Source: Eledone cirrhosa
Lineage: Eukaryota > Mollusca > Cephalopoda > Octopoda > Eledonidae
DNA: 64,000 nucleotides
Direction: 5' to 3'
NCBI GenBank assembly: GCA_964016885.1
Contig: OZ024744.1
Coordinates: 74,306,993-74,370,992, forward strand
Shown: positions 26,716 to 39,626 of the stretch, piece after piece
Layout of the letters: every line of letters begins with the position of its first letter
Position numbering within the stretch: the first letter of the stretch is position 1
Made by a program: the position numbers and the translations under genes
The notes under the pieces: model-generated
Seen by the model: the letters and a program-made list of their open reading frames with translations, nothing else
Database searches by the model: none
What the model was told of the DNA's origin: nothing

Positions 26716-26747
<32 letters not shown>

Positions 26748-26930
26748 CAACAACAACAACTACCACCACCACCAACAACAACCACCACCACCACCAGCAA
26801 CAACAATAACTACCACCACCACCACTACCACCACCACCACCACTACCATAACCACCAACAACAACAACAGCAACTACCACCACCACCACCACTACCACCA
26901 CCACCACCAACAACAACAACCATTACCACC

Positions 26931-26962
<32 letters not shown>

Positions 26963-27774
26963 CTACCATTACCACCACCACCAACAACAACAACAACTAC
27001 CACCACCACCACCAACAACAACAACAACTACCACCACTACCACCACCACCAACAACAACAATAACAACAGTCACACAACGATGAAAACCACAGCACCGTC
27101 AACAACTACGACAACTACAACAACAACAAAAATATCAACCAGAATAACAACCACCACCACCAACATCACCCCCACCACCACCATCAACACCACCGCCACC
27201 ATCACGACCATCACCACACCACCAATACCACCAATAACAATCACTACAATAATAACCACAACAACAATGCCAATAGAACAACAATACCACTGGAATGACC
27301 ACAACAACAACAACAACAAACAACAAAAGCAACAACAACATCACCAACAATAACAAAACCACCAACAACAAAAGCAACAACAACAACAAATCAAAGCAAC
27401 ACCAACGTCACATATAATATCAAGCACAACAGCAATAATCACTCCCCCACCACCACCAACGACAACAACAATAACGACAACACCAACAGCAGCACCACTA
27501 CCACCACCACAAACTACAACAACAGCAACAGCAATAAAAACACCATCAACACCACAACCAACAACAACAATAACAACAACAATGCCAACACCACTAACAA
27601 TAACAACAACACCACCACCACCAACGACAACAACAAAAGCAACGATAACAGTCACACAACAATGCCAACACCACTAACAATAACAACACCACCACCGCCA
27701 CCATCACCACCACCACCAACAACAAAAACAATAGCACCACCACCAGCAACAACAACACAATCACGAACACTACC

Positions 27775-27806
<32 letters not shown>

Positions 27807-28330
27807 CAACAACACCATCACCAACACTACTACTACCACCACCAACAACAAAACAATCACCAACACTACCACTACCATCACCAACAACAACAACACAATC
27901 ACCAACACTACTACTATCACCACCACCAGCAACAACAACAACAACAACAGCAACAACAACAATAACAACATAAACACCACCAACAACAACAAGTAACAAA
28001 ACAATAAAAGAAACTACAAGTACAACAGCACCAACACCACCACCACTACCACCACCACCACCACCACCACCACCACCACCACCACCACCACCACCACCAC
28101 CACCACCACCACCAACCACAACAACAACAACAACAACAACAACAGCAACAACAACAGTAACAACATAACCACCACCAACAACAACAAGTAACAAAACAAT
28201 AAAAGAAACTACAAGTACAACAGCACCAACCTCACCACCACCACCACCACCACCACCAACACCACCACCAACCACAACAACAACAATATCAACAACTACA
28301 ATAACAGTATCAACAACGACAACCGTTAGA
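26180..28330. repeat. Adenine/cytosine-only mosaic of CAA and CCA repeats
   Basis: For more than 2 kb the plus strand is nearly free of G and T. It is a patchwork of (CAA)n and (CCA)n blocks whose triplet phase is often kept, so long frames reading Thr/Asn/His/Gln (plus) or Val/Leu/Gly (minus) appear; these are not genes. Internal duplications are visible: an 80-bp shift (AATGCCAACACCACTAACAA at 27,581 and 27,661) and a 195-bp shift (AAGTAACAAAACAATAAAAG at 27,991 and 28,186). Confidence 0.95.
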
Positions 28331-28342
28331 CGACACACACAA

Positions 28343-28380
28343 GGTCTGTTCAGACTTGTTCTTTCCCAGTTCTCTTCAAT
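28343..28380 (+). other. Possible 5' scrap of a Tx1-like LINE
   Basis: GGTCTGTTCAGAC followed by a TTGTTCTTTCCCAGT-like run also forms the first bases of copy T3 (39,488). The match then fades. It may be the 5' end of a truncated relative or a shared flanking motif. Weak evidence. Confidence 0.3.
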
Positions 28381-28409
28381 CAACACATAATTTCGTTCTA
28401 CGCCGGTTC

Positions 28410-28806
28410 ACCTGTCACTTCATTTTGTCTCTTTTATTCTTACCTCGCAATCTAGCAACGTTTACCCAAATAATTAGGCTATTTTTTTTTCTCCCTTCTA
28501 CTTCTTCTTTGCTTTCTTTATCCACCCCACCGCCTGTTCTGTTCTTAATTTGTTCCAGTTTTTTTTCTCTTCTTTGCTTTCTCTTGTTTTCCTTCCTTTT
28601 AAATCTAAATTTCCTTTTGTCTTTCTTTCTTTCTTTTTTTTTCTTTCATTCTTACTTTTTTTCTATTTTTCTTTCTGTCCGTCTGCTTGTATTTATTTCC
28701 TAATTTATCTATTTATTTATTGGTATCTATATATCTACATATCTATCTATCTATCTACCTCTCTCTCTATCTATCTCTCTTACTTTCTCTTTCTCTATCT
28801 CTCTTA

Positions 28807-28846
<40 letters not shown>

Positions 28847-28854
28847 CTCTCTTA

Positions 28855-28916
<62 letters not shown>
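28410..28916. repeat. Pyrimidine-rich tract, (TATC)n, (CT)n and (TA)n
   Basis: About 400 bases dominated by T and C on the plus strand (28,410-28,810), then TATC and CT runs, then two (TA)n runs (28,824-28,846 and 28,874-28,916) separated by (CT)n. The open frames here (Phe/Ser/Leu or Ile/Tyr-rich) are low-complexity artefacts. Confidence 0.9.
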
Positions 28917-28918
<2 letters not shown>

Positions 28919-29284
28919 GGGTTTGAAGGTTCACCACTGGATAGAGCTGGTCAATTCCGTATGGTCAATCTTAATGTAATAATATGGAGAGTACTCAACG
29001 TAAAGCAGTTCAACCGTCTTCGTTTTTGTAGTTGGTGGTGCTAGTACGGAGTTAAATATTATAATAATTGATTTTCAGCCCCATAGATTTTACCTAATAC
29101 ATTCATTTATTGTATTTCCAATACCTGATGATATCACCGGATTCATACGGAACCCGGTCATTGAAATGATCATAGTATAATAAAGCTTTCAAGGATTTAC
29201 ACAAGTCCAGCCTCCTGTCATTTTATTATAATATTATATATATATATATATGTGCATCTGAAAACCTAATTATATATATATATT
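28917..29284. other. Spacer before the Penelope-like fragment
   Basis: AT-rich, no coding frame. A CTGATGA...GAAA pair at 29,125-29,166 faintly recalls a hammerhead core but stem II is poor, so it is not called. Short (TA)n runs lie at 29,236-29,251 and 29,271-29,282. Confidence 0.4.
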
Positions 29285-29557
29285 TTGACCTGCTCAGGTT
29301 GTCAAGAATATTACATAGGACAGACAAAAAACGGCCCCCGACAACGTATGACCGTCCATAAATCCCTAATCAAAATACAGGAATACAGAAAGATTGCGTT
29401 TAGTGAACATATCGCCAACCTACATCGAAACTTTAAAAATTTCCCCATTTACAAATTAATTGACAACGTTACTTTCATCCCTCGTACCAATAAGGAAATG
29501 TATTTTATTAACAAATTCCAACCTCTACTTAATGGACTAAACTTCGGACTAAACTAA
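29285..29557 (+). pseudogene. Penelope-like element fragment: GIY-YIG endonuclease domain
   Basis: A 90-residue open frame matching the C-terminal nuclease of Penelope-like retroelements, which join a telomerase-like RT to a GIY-YIG nuclease. Visible: a CxxC pair (C3, C6), the YYIG core (residues 9-12) with QT after it, R21 and H25, an SEH motif (40-42), the expected catalytic Glu in NKEMYFI (E71), and a PLLNGLN ending. The RT part is missing; the frame begins right after a (TA)n run, so the element is 5'-truncated there. The start codon is only the first Met in the fragment, not a real translation start. Confidence 0.8.
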
Positions 29558-30226
29558 GACTGGAACGAACAATGAAACATTTACAAATACCTATGTCTCT
29601 CTAAAGAGTTACCTCCCTCACACCTACCTAATACTTTTTCTTAAATAAATTAAATAGCATCCCCCATTTCTCCCCCGCCCTGAATTACCTCCCCCTGCTT
29701 ATTAACTCTCTAAAAAAGGGAAATCATATCAAACCCCAGACCACCATTTGCCTCCATCATGGATCAACTAACCAGTCTTGCTCTATTAACACATTTTGAT
29801 CTGCTTATCTTCAAGAACTATGCCTGTAAATAACATTATCTTTTCTTTCACATTGCCTTATTATGTTCCGCATTGCCTCCCTTTTTGTCGTTTTTCTTTT
29901 CACTTCATAAACCTTGTTTGTAAATAACATTATTCTTTCTGCACCAATTCTTTAGCATGTCCAAAACCACCATTCTATACCAATACATATTTTTATCATT
30001 TGATAATGCATACAAATGCTGAAACCGGTAATTGACAATTATTAAATATATAAATAAATAACTAAATGCCATTGTCAATTAATAAATAAGTCAACTAATA
30101 CCTTAACACTTCACACAAAGTAAAATATTTCGTTTTAATCATTTTCTAACCCAGAAAAAAAGAGAGAGAAAAATAAAAAATAAAAAAAAATATTTTTCTT
30201 CCTAATAATCGTTTTTTTCTCCCTGT

Positions 30227-30230
<4 letters not shown>
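29558..30230 (+). other. Probable 3' flank of the Penelope-like fragment
   Basis: Non-coding, AT-rich. It follows the nuclease stop without a visible break and may hold the element's 3' UTR (GCTGAAACCGGTAATTGAC near 30,017). No independent gene is seen. Confidence 0.4.

Positions 30231-30297
<67 letters not shown>
30231..30297. repeat. (TA)n microsatellite
   Basis: About 33 uninterrupted AT units. Confidence 0.95.
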
Positions 30298-30299
<2 letters not shown>

Positions 30300-30482
30300 T
30301 AGAAGGGATATTTAATTTGTTGGAAATTCAACAAATATAAATGTTTATAATTGATTCACAGCACTCGACAGTTTTCTGGAGTAAATATTCAATGATATTA
30401 AATAAATGCTAACTATATTTATAAAACCATATTTATTCTATTATATATATTTCAAGGGTACCAACAACTTTGGTACGCTTTC

Positions 30483-30640
30483 AACAATATCTGTTTTAAC
30501 ACATAAAACAGATATTGTTATACTTTGGGAGAGTCATGCTGCCAATAAAAACAGACGCACCTGTTTTCACTTCAATAAATCGAAGTGAAAACCTACAGGT
30601 GTGTGTGTTTTTATTGGCAGCATTACTCTCCCAAAGTATA
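30483..30640. repeat. Two adjoining hairpins (16-bp and about 55-bp arms)
   Basis: First hairpin: 30,483-30,498 pairs perfectly with 30,504-30,519 (loop of 5). Second: 30,519-30,573 pairs with 30,582-30,640 (loop of 8), with a few mismatches and a 4-nt bulge; its arms include GCTGCCAATAAAAAC. The stems are back to back. This could be a foldback element, part of a Penelope-like terminal structure, or a structured RNA. Confidence 0.75.
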
Positions 30641-30747
30641 CAAATATATATATACAATAACTATAATAAAGTTATAGAATATATTTTTATCCAGAATATA
30701 TTTTTTTAACCCGTTTGTGAAATAAGCTGGATTACTTTGAATAAATA

Positions 30748-30932
30748 ATTGTTTCTACTTTAGGCACAAAGCCAGCAAATACCCAGTGCATTACTGGTAC
30801 TTTATTTTATCGACCTCGTAAGGGTGAAAGGCAAAGTTAACCTCGGCGGGATTTGAACTCAGATCGTAAAGGGACGTAACTATGCTGGAAAGCATGGCGT
30901 CCGACCCTGTACCGATACTGCCAATACTTTGA
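30748..30932 (-). mobile_element. SINE, minus strand
   Basis: Main-family member in reverse: GTTTCTACTTTAGGC at the left, then TTTATTTTATCGACC, GTTAACCTCGGCGGG, the reverse B box GATTTGAACTC, and the head CGATACTGCCAAT at the right end. Confidence 0.9.
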
Positions 30933-30934
30933 AT

Positions 30935-32612
<1,678 letters not shown>

Positions 32613-32619
32613 TAAGTAT

Positions 32620-33180
32620 TTCCGTAGAAAAGGTAAAGGAAAGAAGAGTGCTCTATTGCTCTATGTATTGTGCAGAGCTATTTAATTACATAATAAACAA
32701 CATAACATAATAAACAACACATTACATAATAAACAACACAATATAATTATTTCATTACCAATAAAAATAAAAAAGTGAGACGGTATCACGCATTCATCTT
32801 CAGTTTATTACATCATACTGTTATGCACATTTCAAAGATATCAAAGTCGATGTATGATAATTCTTTGATGCTCGTTTGTAGAAAGGCGGTCAAATCAAGT
32901 CCCATAGTATGACGATCATATCAAAAACAAAAACATTATAACATTACTCCTAAATACCAATTTGATGACAACTTGCCAAATAATTGTTACACAACCACTT
33001 TCATGTCTTTAAAATGTGCATAACAGGATGATATAATAAACTGAAGATGCATACGTGATACTGCTTGTTCTTTTTTATAATATTGACACACTGTCTGATA
33101 ACATATAGGTACCCACATTGTGGAGTGCTTACGTCTTATTAAACTATACTCGGTCGATTGCTTAATCAACCAGCACTGAT
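32620..33180. other. Unclassified AT-rich sequence
   Basis: Contains a small repeated phrase (ACATAATAAACAACA near 32,688, 32,703 and 32,724). No gene seen. Confidence 0.5.
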
Positions 33181-33191
33181 TACTTGGAATA

Positions 33192-33241
<50 letters not shown>

Positions 33242-33455
33242 TATTAAAATAACAGATTAAAGTTTAAGCAAAGAATCGCTGCTTTCACTCTTACTATACT
33301 ATATATACAGGATCGATCGACTTTCGTCAAATCGGACCGAGGAAACAATGTTTCCGTTGGTCTTTCCAGTTGCTAATACTATATATCTGTCGCAACTCAA
33401 AATATTAATACATGAAGACATTCACATAATCAAAATATATGTTTTATTATATATA

Positions 33456-33497
33456 TTTCGGAGGTACTGTGCTGTTTTTTCAGTACGTCCTCATCAG
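33456..33497 (-). ncRNA. Hammerhead-ribozyme-like core 2
   Basis: On the minus strand: CTGATGA (33,497-33,491), a 10-position stem GGACGTACTG / CAGTACCTCC with one mismatch, a loop of 11, then GAAA (33,459-33,456). It shares the bases GGACGTAC and the following TAT-TATAATAAAA pattern with core 1, 1.1 kb away on the other strand, which supports common descent from one element family. The stem is better than in core 1. Confidence 0.65.
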
Positions 33498-33654
33498 ATA
33501 AAATACATGAATTGATGTATGAATACCTCAACTGTCTTGATGGTTTAATTCCAGTCTTGGCAGTCATTTATTCATATTTTGAATAATATTAATAACCCCA
33601 GAAAACTTCTTTGTTGAGTGCTTTGAATCTATTGTAAAACTATATTCATTGAGT

Positions 33655-33990
33655 AATCAATGGAGAGAGAGGTGCTGTACCCCAGCAAGTTTTATGAAAG
33701 GTGGGTGAAAGTGGCGAGAATGGGCCTTCTCTCTATATCAGCCTGTAGGTTGAGGAAAAGGAGGAGGAGAGGAAAGGAGTACAAGCTCTTCGTACTCCTG
33801 GAGATGAGGGTTGCACATTTTTTTCGGGGGTCTGTGTTACCCATATAAACTGTCTCCCTCTATTGGGGAAAATCGACTAACTTTTAAATTCCATCTGTGA
33901 TAACATTTTACACGTTTTTATTGTATGTAAACTTCCCCCTTTGTATTTGTCCCCTTCTTTTGTGCCCCTGTGGCTAATAAAGAAATATAT
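33655..33990 (+). mobile_element. Tx1-like LINE tail T5, heavily truncated
   Basis: The frame at 33,660 reads MEREVLYPSKFYERWVKVAR, aligned with the last 40 residues of T1/T4 ORF2, followed by the family 3' UTR (CTCTATTGGGGAA, then CTGTGGCTAATAAAGAAAT). The 3' tail is (TATC)n, not (ATT)n as in T1-T4. The rest of the open frame is UTR read-through, not protein. Confidence 0.8.
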
Positions 33991-34496
33991 CTATCTATCT
34001 ATCTATATATAAATATATATAAATGAAAGGTATAGAAAGTATTGTAGCAAGAAGCCAACAGTATTCCATAACATATATGTGACTATAGCGTCAAAATGTG
34101 AAAATAGTTAACATAAGATATGGGAAAAATAATTCAAACTCAATTCAAAAAGAATCAGGATATAGATTTATCCAACAGAATTTAGTGAAATCCAGGGAAA
34201 AATCAATAGAGCCTTAACTCATGATAAAATAAAGTTTAAAATACTCATCCTTCAATTTGGGACAACTACAAATGCTCTGTATAGTCTTGAAAAAGACTAT
34301 TTCACGAAAACTTTGAGTGGAGATAGCCAGATTCTCACTGATTAATATGCCAAAAAGGGAATTTAAAAGCAGGCTAGTTTAACATCATGCGTGATTATGA
34401 AAATAAAACGCACATGTAGAAAACAGGGCTGGTGACGTCAGAATGAGATGAACAACAGTCAAAAACATTCCGATAAAGACTCTACAATAAGGAGTT
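33991..34496. other. Unclassified sequence after T5
   Basis: AT-rich, no coding frame. A dyad AGTCTTGAAAAAGACT lies near 34,285. Not assigned. Confidence 0.45.
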
Positions 34497-34575
34497 CATA
34501 TATATATATATATATGTGTGTGTGTGTTCGTATGTGTGTATGTGTGTTTGTGTGTGTGTGTTTGTGTTTGTGTTT
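34497..34575. repeat. (TA)n-(GT)n microsatellite
   Basis: Short TA run followed by GT/TGTT repeats; the frame through it is an artefact. Confidence 0.9.
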
Positions 34576-35285
34576 GTTTATAACTTTCTTGTTATCTTTA
34601 GTGCGTCTGTTTCTTTCTTTCTATTCTATTTGTATTTGGTAAATAGAGTTTAATAGGAAAAAAAAGAAAAAAAGAAAATTTCAATTGAGAAGATAGAATG
34701 GAATTTAAAATAGTAAAATATAAAGAAAAAAGGAAAAAATAGAAAAAGGGGAGGGGGGTGCAAGGACTCTAGAATCACAGAAGAATGAGAAGGAGGTGAT
34801 TGAACTCTGGGCTTAGGGTGAGGCGGTGATGGAGCTGCACCTCACGGACAATGGCCAGCGACACCCGCTCAGATGGGCCACCGTCTTTCCGTACATGTGT
34901 AGGATTTCAACAGTACCTGATTCAAGTACGCCTGAGTTCTCGACGGCAACCAGTGCGAAGAGGAAGCGGCCGGACATTTCCTGCTATTTGATTATCTTCC
35001 TATCCTCTGCAAGGCGGGCCGCGGTACCGAGGTTTTGTGGCCGAATCGACTAAGTTGGTGACGGAGAACGTATCACAACTTGTGGCATCCCATACACACA
35101 TACACATCCACACATACACATCCACACATACAATAACATCCATATCTACACATGAATGCATGCAGACGTGCATACATATCTACCTAGTTGATGTGTAAAT
35201 TCCAATGAGAGAGTCTTGTATCTATGTTAGAAACCGACTCTCTCTCTATTGGCAAACATTCGTGAAATTACAAAACCAGAAGAAT
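34576..35285. other. Unclassified sequence
   Basis: A-rich 34,650-34,750, then mixed sequence, then CA-type repeats near 35,090-35,135. A short frame at 34,826-35,053 shows no domain I know. Nothing firmly supported. Confidence 0.4.
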
Positions 35286-35400
35286 AAACATACATACATA
35301 CATAAACACATACACACATGTATACATTCATACATACATAAACACATACATACATGTATACACACATACATAAACACATACATACATACATACATACATG
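35286..35400. repeat. (CATA)n microsatellite
   Basis: CATA units interleaved with CACA, repeated in a loose 44-base super-period (CATAAACACATACA). Confidence 0.9.
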
Positions 35401-35916
35401 GTGGCTGCCAACTCGTTTTCGAGTACAGCCACTACTTTATATTTATGTAGGAGAACCCTTACCGATGCGCTGAACGAGTGTGACTTTTTAGTCCAGCCAG
35501 CGACTTGAAAACGCTGGTACAAACACTACACTTGTGACAATTATTGACACATAGTGCTGGGCTCATGGTACCATGTGACGACAAGTGCAGAGAGATCTCC
35601 AGATATAAAGCAATACCTGTGCCGTGAAGCTTTTATAGTGGGCAAAAGCACTGCACAAAGCCAGTCCCACTCTCTTAACCAAGATGATATTTACCAAAAA
35701 GAAGAACAAGTCAACATCATTGGATACCATCAGAGTTGCAGGTGTTATATCAGAGTTTTCCTTCTCCTAGAATTCTCCCTTAACAAAGGCTAAGGGGTCA
35801 TCTCTCCCGGTAATTTTGGATGGCCATTGACTCTTAAGAGCTCCTTTGCCCTTTGACAGGTTTTGTTTTTAGTCCTGCAGGATGTCCAAAGTCACCCTCC
35901 TCACCAAGAAACCTTG

Positions 35917-35947
<31 letters not shown>

Positions 35948-36172
35948 GTGTATGTATATATATATTTTTTTTTTTTCTCTCGTGCAATGGCCATACTTGA
36001 TAACGAGGGGGCAGCCATCATCATGTATGTATGTATGTATGTATGTATGATCTTCTGGTTTTATAATTTCACAAATTGTATGTTTGTATGTATACATGTC
36101 AAGTCACCAGTTGGTGCTACTTGTAACATGTATTCCAGTACAACCTGTCCAATGGTCGGGTCGTTGGCGACT
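35401..36172. repeat. Unclassified interspersed repeat pieces between (CATA)n runs
   Basis: TGGCTGCCAACTCGTTTTCGAG-type sequence at 35,401-35,430 resembles, in reverse orientation, GATAACGAGGGGGCAGCCAT at about 35,999-36,018. Both lie against TACA/CATA microsatellites, so related pieces border these repeats in opposite directions. The family is not identified and no ORF is credible. Confidence 0.4.
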
Positions 36173-36173
36173 A

Positions 36174-36233
36174 AACATACATACATACATACATACATAC
36201 ATACATACATACATACATACATACATACATACA

Positions 36234-36262
<29 letters not shown>
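36174..36262. repeat. (CATA)n microsatellite at the 5' edge of LINE C
   Basis: About 22 CATA units ending directly where the decayed RLE-type LINE begins. Confidence 0.95.
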
Positions 36263-36264
<2 letters not shown>

Positions 36265-38270
36265 GATTATCAACTGCCACTACTCTCCTCATTCCCCAAA
36301 ATAGCGAAACCACTCTTGCTAAAAATTACCGCCCAATAGCCTGCCAAAACATCATGTATAAATGATATACTGGGTGCCTTAACCTGTTCTTACAGGATCA
36401 CTGTGCCACCAACAACATTATAACACCTGAGTAAGCTGGTGGAAAGAGGGAGGTGTGGGGTTGCATAGATCACTTACTAACTAATAAAATTATTCAAGAA
36501 AAAACAACAAAGAATCGCAGAAACATGACTGTGGTGTGGCTGGACTATCAAAAAGCATTTGATAGTGTACCTCATGGGTGGATTGTTAAGGCTTTACAGT
36601 TAGCCAAAGTCCCACAACCACTGGTAGCTGCTGTTGAACGTCTGACCAAGAAATGGTACACCAATTTGACCTCTAGAGGTGAGAAGGAGCAAGTTAAGAC
36701 TGATAAGATACATTACCAGAAGGGCATCAGTGCTACGCTTCGTTCTCTCACTAAATCCACTATATTACCTACTCAGGAAACAAGGTGGACAAAGAAGTGG
36801 GTCCAGAAGTATCTCCCATCTTTTCTTTGTTGATGACATGAAGTTGTATGGGCCAAATATCAATGACATCAAGAAACAATTGGATCTCATTACACAATTT
36901 TCAACAGACATCAAAATGAAATTTGGTGAGTCCAAGTGTGCATATTTGGCAGTAGAACGTGGAAGAGCTGTACCCTCTTCTAGAAATCTAGAGATGAACG
37001 GCATGACAATACAAACTCTACAGTTAGGTGACAACTAAAGATATCTTGGACAGGATGAGAATGTCAGATATGATGAACCCATAAATAAGGAGAGAACCAG
37101 AACTGAATACCTCAGAAGAGTAAAGAAAATATGGTCATCAGAACTGTCAGCGTACAACAGGTTCATTGCCCATAATACTTATGCTGTGCCAATTCTAACG
37201 CCAACATTTGGCCTGCTGAACTGGTCATTGCAAGAACTAAGTGAGATGGATGTTAGAACTAGCAAACTTCTCAGTGTTACTGGGAACTTTAACATCAATG
37301 GTGATGTGGATAGGCTATACTTCTTACGCAAGGAAGAAGTATCATATGAGACCCGGATAGTAACACTGATGCTACATCTTCAACAGAGGAAAAAGGTTGG
37401 CAACCATCTTGCCCAGGTTTATGAGCATGAAGAAAAAAATATCATTAGGATAGCCACTGATCTGGAGGAGAGATATGGAATAAAGCCTGATATAAATCTC
37501 TCACCTAGAGAAATCGGAAGATCCTATTCAATGTTCAAACAAGATGAAAAAATTGACCAATTTACAGAAAAAGTTGTGCATGGATACTTGAGATGTAAAA
37601 GACAGACCATAGAGGAGATAAACCACTCAAAAAGCCTGGCATGGAGTCCCGACAAGTTTATGACATCACACCTTGAGTGATATCTCTATGCAATACAGGA
37701 ACAAGAACTCCCTACCAAATATATGCTGCACAAAAGAGGAGGGCCATCAGCTGAAAATAAATGCAGGCTATGTAAAACAAAGATCGAAGATGTAAGCCAC
37801 ATTGTTGCCAGCTGAGAAAGAATGTCATCTCGCTACTACCTCCCCATGAGACACGATGGGATAGCTAGAACCATCTGGAACGCACTTCGGAAAACAAAAT
37901 TAGAAACAAACGAGTAAGAATATATTGAGACAGATGGAACTAAGGAATACTGGTGAAACCTGAAAATAAAAACTGCCACCAAATTAAAGCACAACCGGCC
38001 TGATATTGTTTGGGACCACACATTGAAAACGTGTTCTGTTGTGGAGATTAGCTGCCCACTTGATGTAAACGTTGTCAGAGAAATACAGGAGAAGGACATC
38101 TACTGACCATTGATGAGGAGTTTACAAATCCAGTATCCAAGATACACCTTTAGCTTCATACCCATCATTATTGGAGCTACGCGTTATATACCAAACCGCT
38201 TGGACCAATGTATAACTGAAACTTGGATTTGCGAACAAAGAGCGCAGCTCCCTAATTCATAGTCTACAAA
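36265..38270 (+). pseudogene. RLE-type LINE, lineage C (R4/Dong-like), decayed and 5'-truncated
   Basis: Conceptual reading in several frames follows the R4-like A3 protein from the middle of the RT to the C-terminus. Pieces: [13 protein letters not shown] near 36,330; LLTNKIIQ and VVWLDYQKAFDSVPHGWI (motif A) at about 36,475-36,580; HLFFVDDMKLYG (motif C, FVDD) near 36,820; then the thumb (NGDVDRLYFLRKE near 37,300). Near 37,760 is a Cys/His motif KCRLCKTKIEDVSHIVAS whose last Cys has become a stop. Near 38,000 is the restriction-like endonuclease core HNRPDIV followed by VVEISCPLDVNV. Several stops and shifts. It is a lineage distinct from A and B in this window. Confidence 0.8.
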
Positions 38271-38985
38271 TGGCTGCAATAGCTGGCAACTTCAAAATTT
38301 GCAAAACATTCTTGCGATTCAAGGAATGACAATTTCTTTTCTTTTACAACCTTGCCACCAGGACGGTGGCCGGTTAAAAAATTACTCGAAATTAAGAGAA
38401 AGAGATAACATACATACACGTGGGTCTCGAATAATCGTTCCTGCCCTCCCACTTATTAATCCCCCGCCCCCAGCCCCGCTTATTAAATTTTGCTGATATA
38501 ACGAAGGCGAAATTTTTTTTTTTTTTTAATTCAATGGATACACCCTAAAAAATTATCGATGTTGCACCTGCCCACCCACTTATTCTAACTCCCTGCTTAT
38601 TTCAAATTCCCAGTTTATTATACCTCCACCCACACTTATTCCACACCACCCTATTATTTGGAACTCCCGAGTATCAGTACATTCATTTATAAACTGACCA
38701 TTCAATTGATTAACTAACTCAATGCTGATCGTCGACACAGTAGCTTGATCCACCATCGAGTGAATGGTGGATCAAGCTACTGTGTAAAACTACCATCAAG
38801 ATTGTTTCTTCACTATCTTAAAGTAAAAGTTGACACTTACTTTTCCTCTGAAAGATAGTATGAGAGACGATATTAGAACCTAAAATTTCCTTAATATCCA
38901 CTTTCGCTTCGAGGAAAATGGTGAGAATAGACAGAAATTTGCAGATAACTGTTTCGAATTAAGTGTTTATTATTTTCTTCTAAAA
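38271..38985. other. Spacer with a perfect 22-bp hairpin
   Basis: AT-rich. 38,735-38,756 pairs perfectly with 38,764-38,785 (loop CGAGTGA). No coding frame of note. The first 200 bases may be the 3' UTR of LINE C. Confidence 0.55.
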
Positions 38986-39215
38986 GGGTGGTGCATTGGT
39001 AGAATCGGTAGAGCGTCGGCGGACAACATGCTTAGCAGCACAGAGTTGCGAACATTTACATTCTGAGTTCAAATCTCACCGAGGTTAGCTTCACCTATCA
39101 TCATTTCGGGGTCGATAAAATAAAGCACCAGTAATGCACTGGGATTGATTTAATCGACTTTCCCTTGCTCTCTAAATTGCTGACCTCTTGCCTAGAGTAG
39201 AAATCTGTATTTCCC
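38986..39215 (+). mobile_element. SINE, long-tail subfamily
   Basis: Head GGTGGTGCATTGGTAGAATCGG, B box GAGTTCAAATCTCACC, body with TTTCGGGGTCGATAAAATAA, then the longer tail (GGGATTGATTTAATCGAC, then TTTCCC) also seen in the SINE at 25,473. Confidence 0.9.
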
Positions 39216-39307
39216 TCTAAATCTCAGAATTAAATGAAAAAATCGCAGAATGTAAAAGTATTTAAATCTCTATACCAAATAATGATATTATTATTATTGT
39301 TATTATT

Positions 39308-39486
39308 GGCGGTATCGGTAGAGGGTCTAACGCCATGCTTTGCGGAATAGAGTTATGGCCCTTTATGATCTGAGTTCAAATCCCGCCAAGGTTAACTTTT
39401 CCCTTCAACCTTACAGGATCGATAAAGTAAAGAACCTGTAATACACTGGGATAATTGCTGGTCTTTTGCCAAAAGTAGAAACAATT
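39308..39486 (+). mobile_element. SINE directly before T3
   Basis: Complete short-tail member (GGCGGTATCGG head; B box GAGTTCAAATCCCGCC; GTAGAAACAATT end). It sits right after a (TTA)n run at 39,286-39,307 and right before the first base of LINE T3. Confidence 0.9.
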
Positions 39487-39626
39487 GGTCTGTTCAGACG
39501 TCTTTTTGTTCTCTCCCAGTAAGTTGCTTTATTTACCTGTTATAATGATTTGTTGTTAAATTTTTCTCGTGTAAGGGATATAAGCCCTTGGACTTTGCCC
39601 TGTGAAGGGCAATGTATAATATTTAT

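Noticed and set aside
26247..28386. Open frames rich in Thr/Asn/His/Gln or Gly/Val/Leu on both strands
   Set aside because: They are readings of the CAA/CCA tract, which lacks stop codons by composition.
28687..29044. Frames rich in Tyr/Ile/Ser/Leu near 28.7-29.0 kb
   Set aside because: They read TATC, CT and TA repeats.
29125..29166. Third hammerhead-like motif (CTGATGA ... GAAA)
   Set aside because: Stem II closes with a T-T mismatch and contains a further C-C mismatch; flanking stems are weak.
34826..35053. 75-residue open frame
   Set aside because: No recognisable domain and no neighbouring gene structure; not separable from chance.
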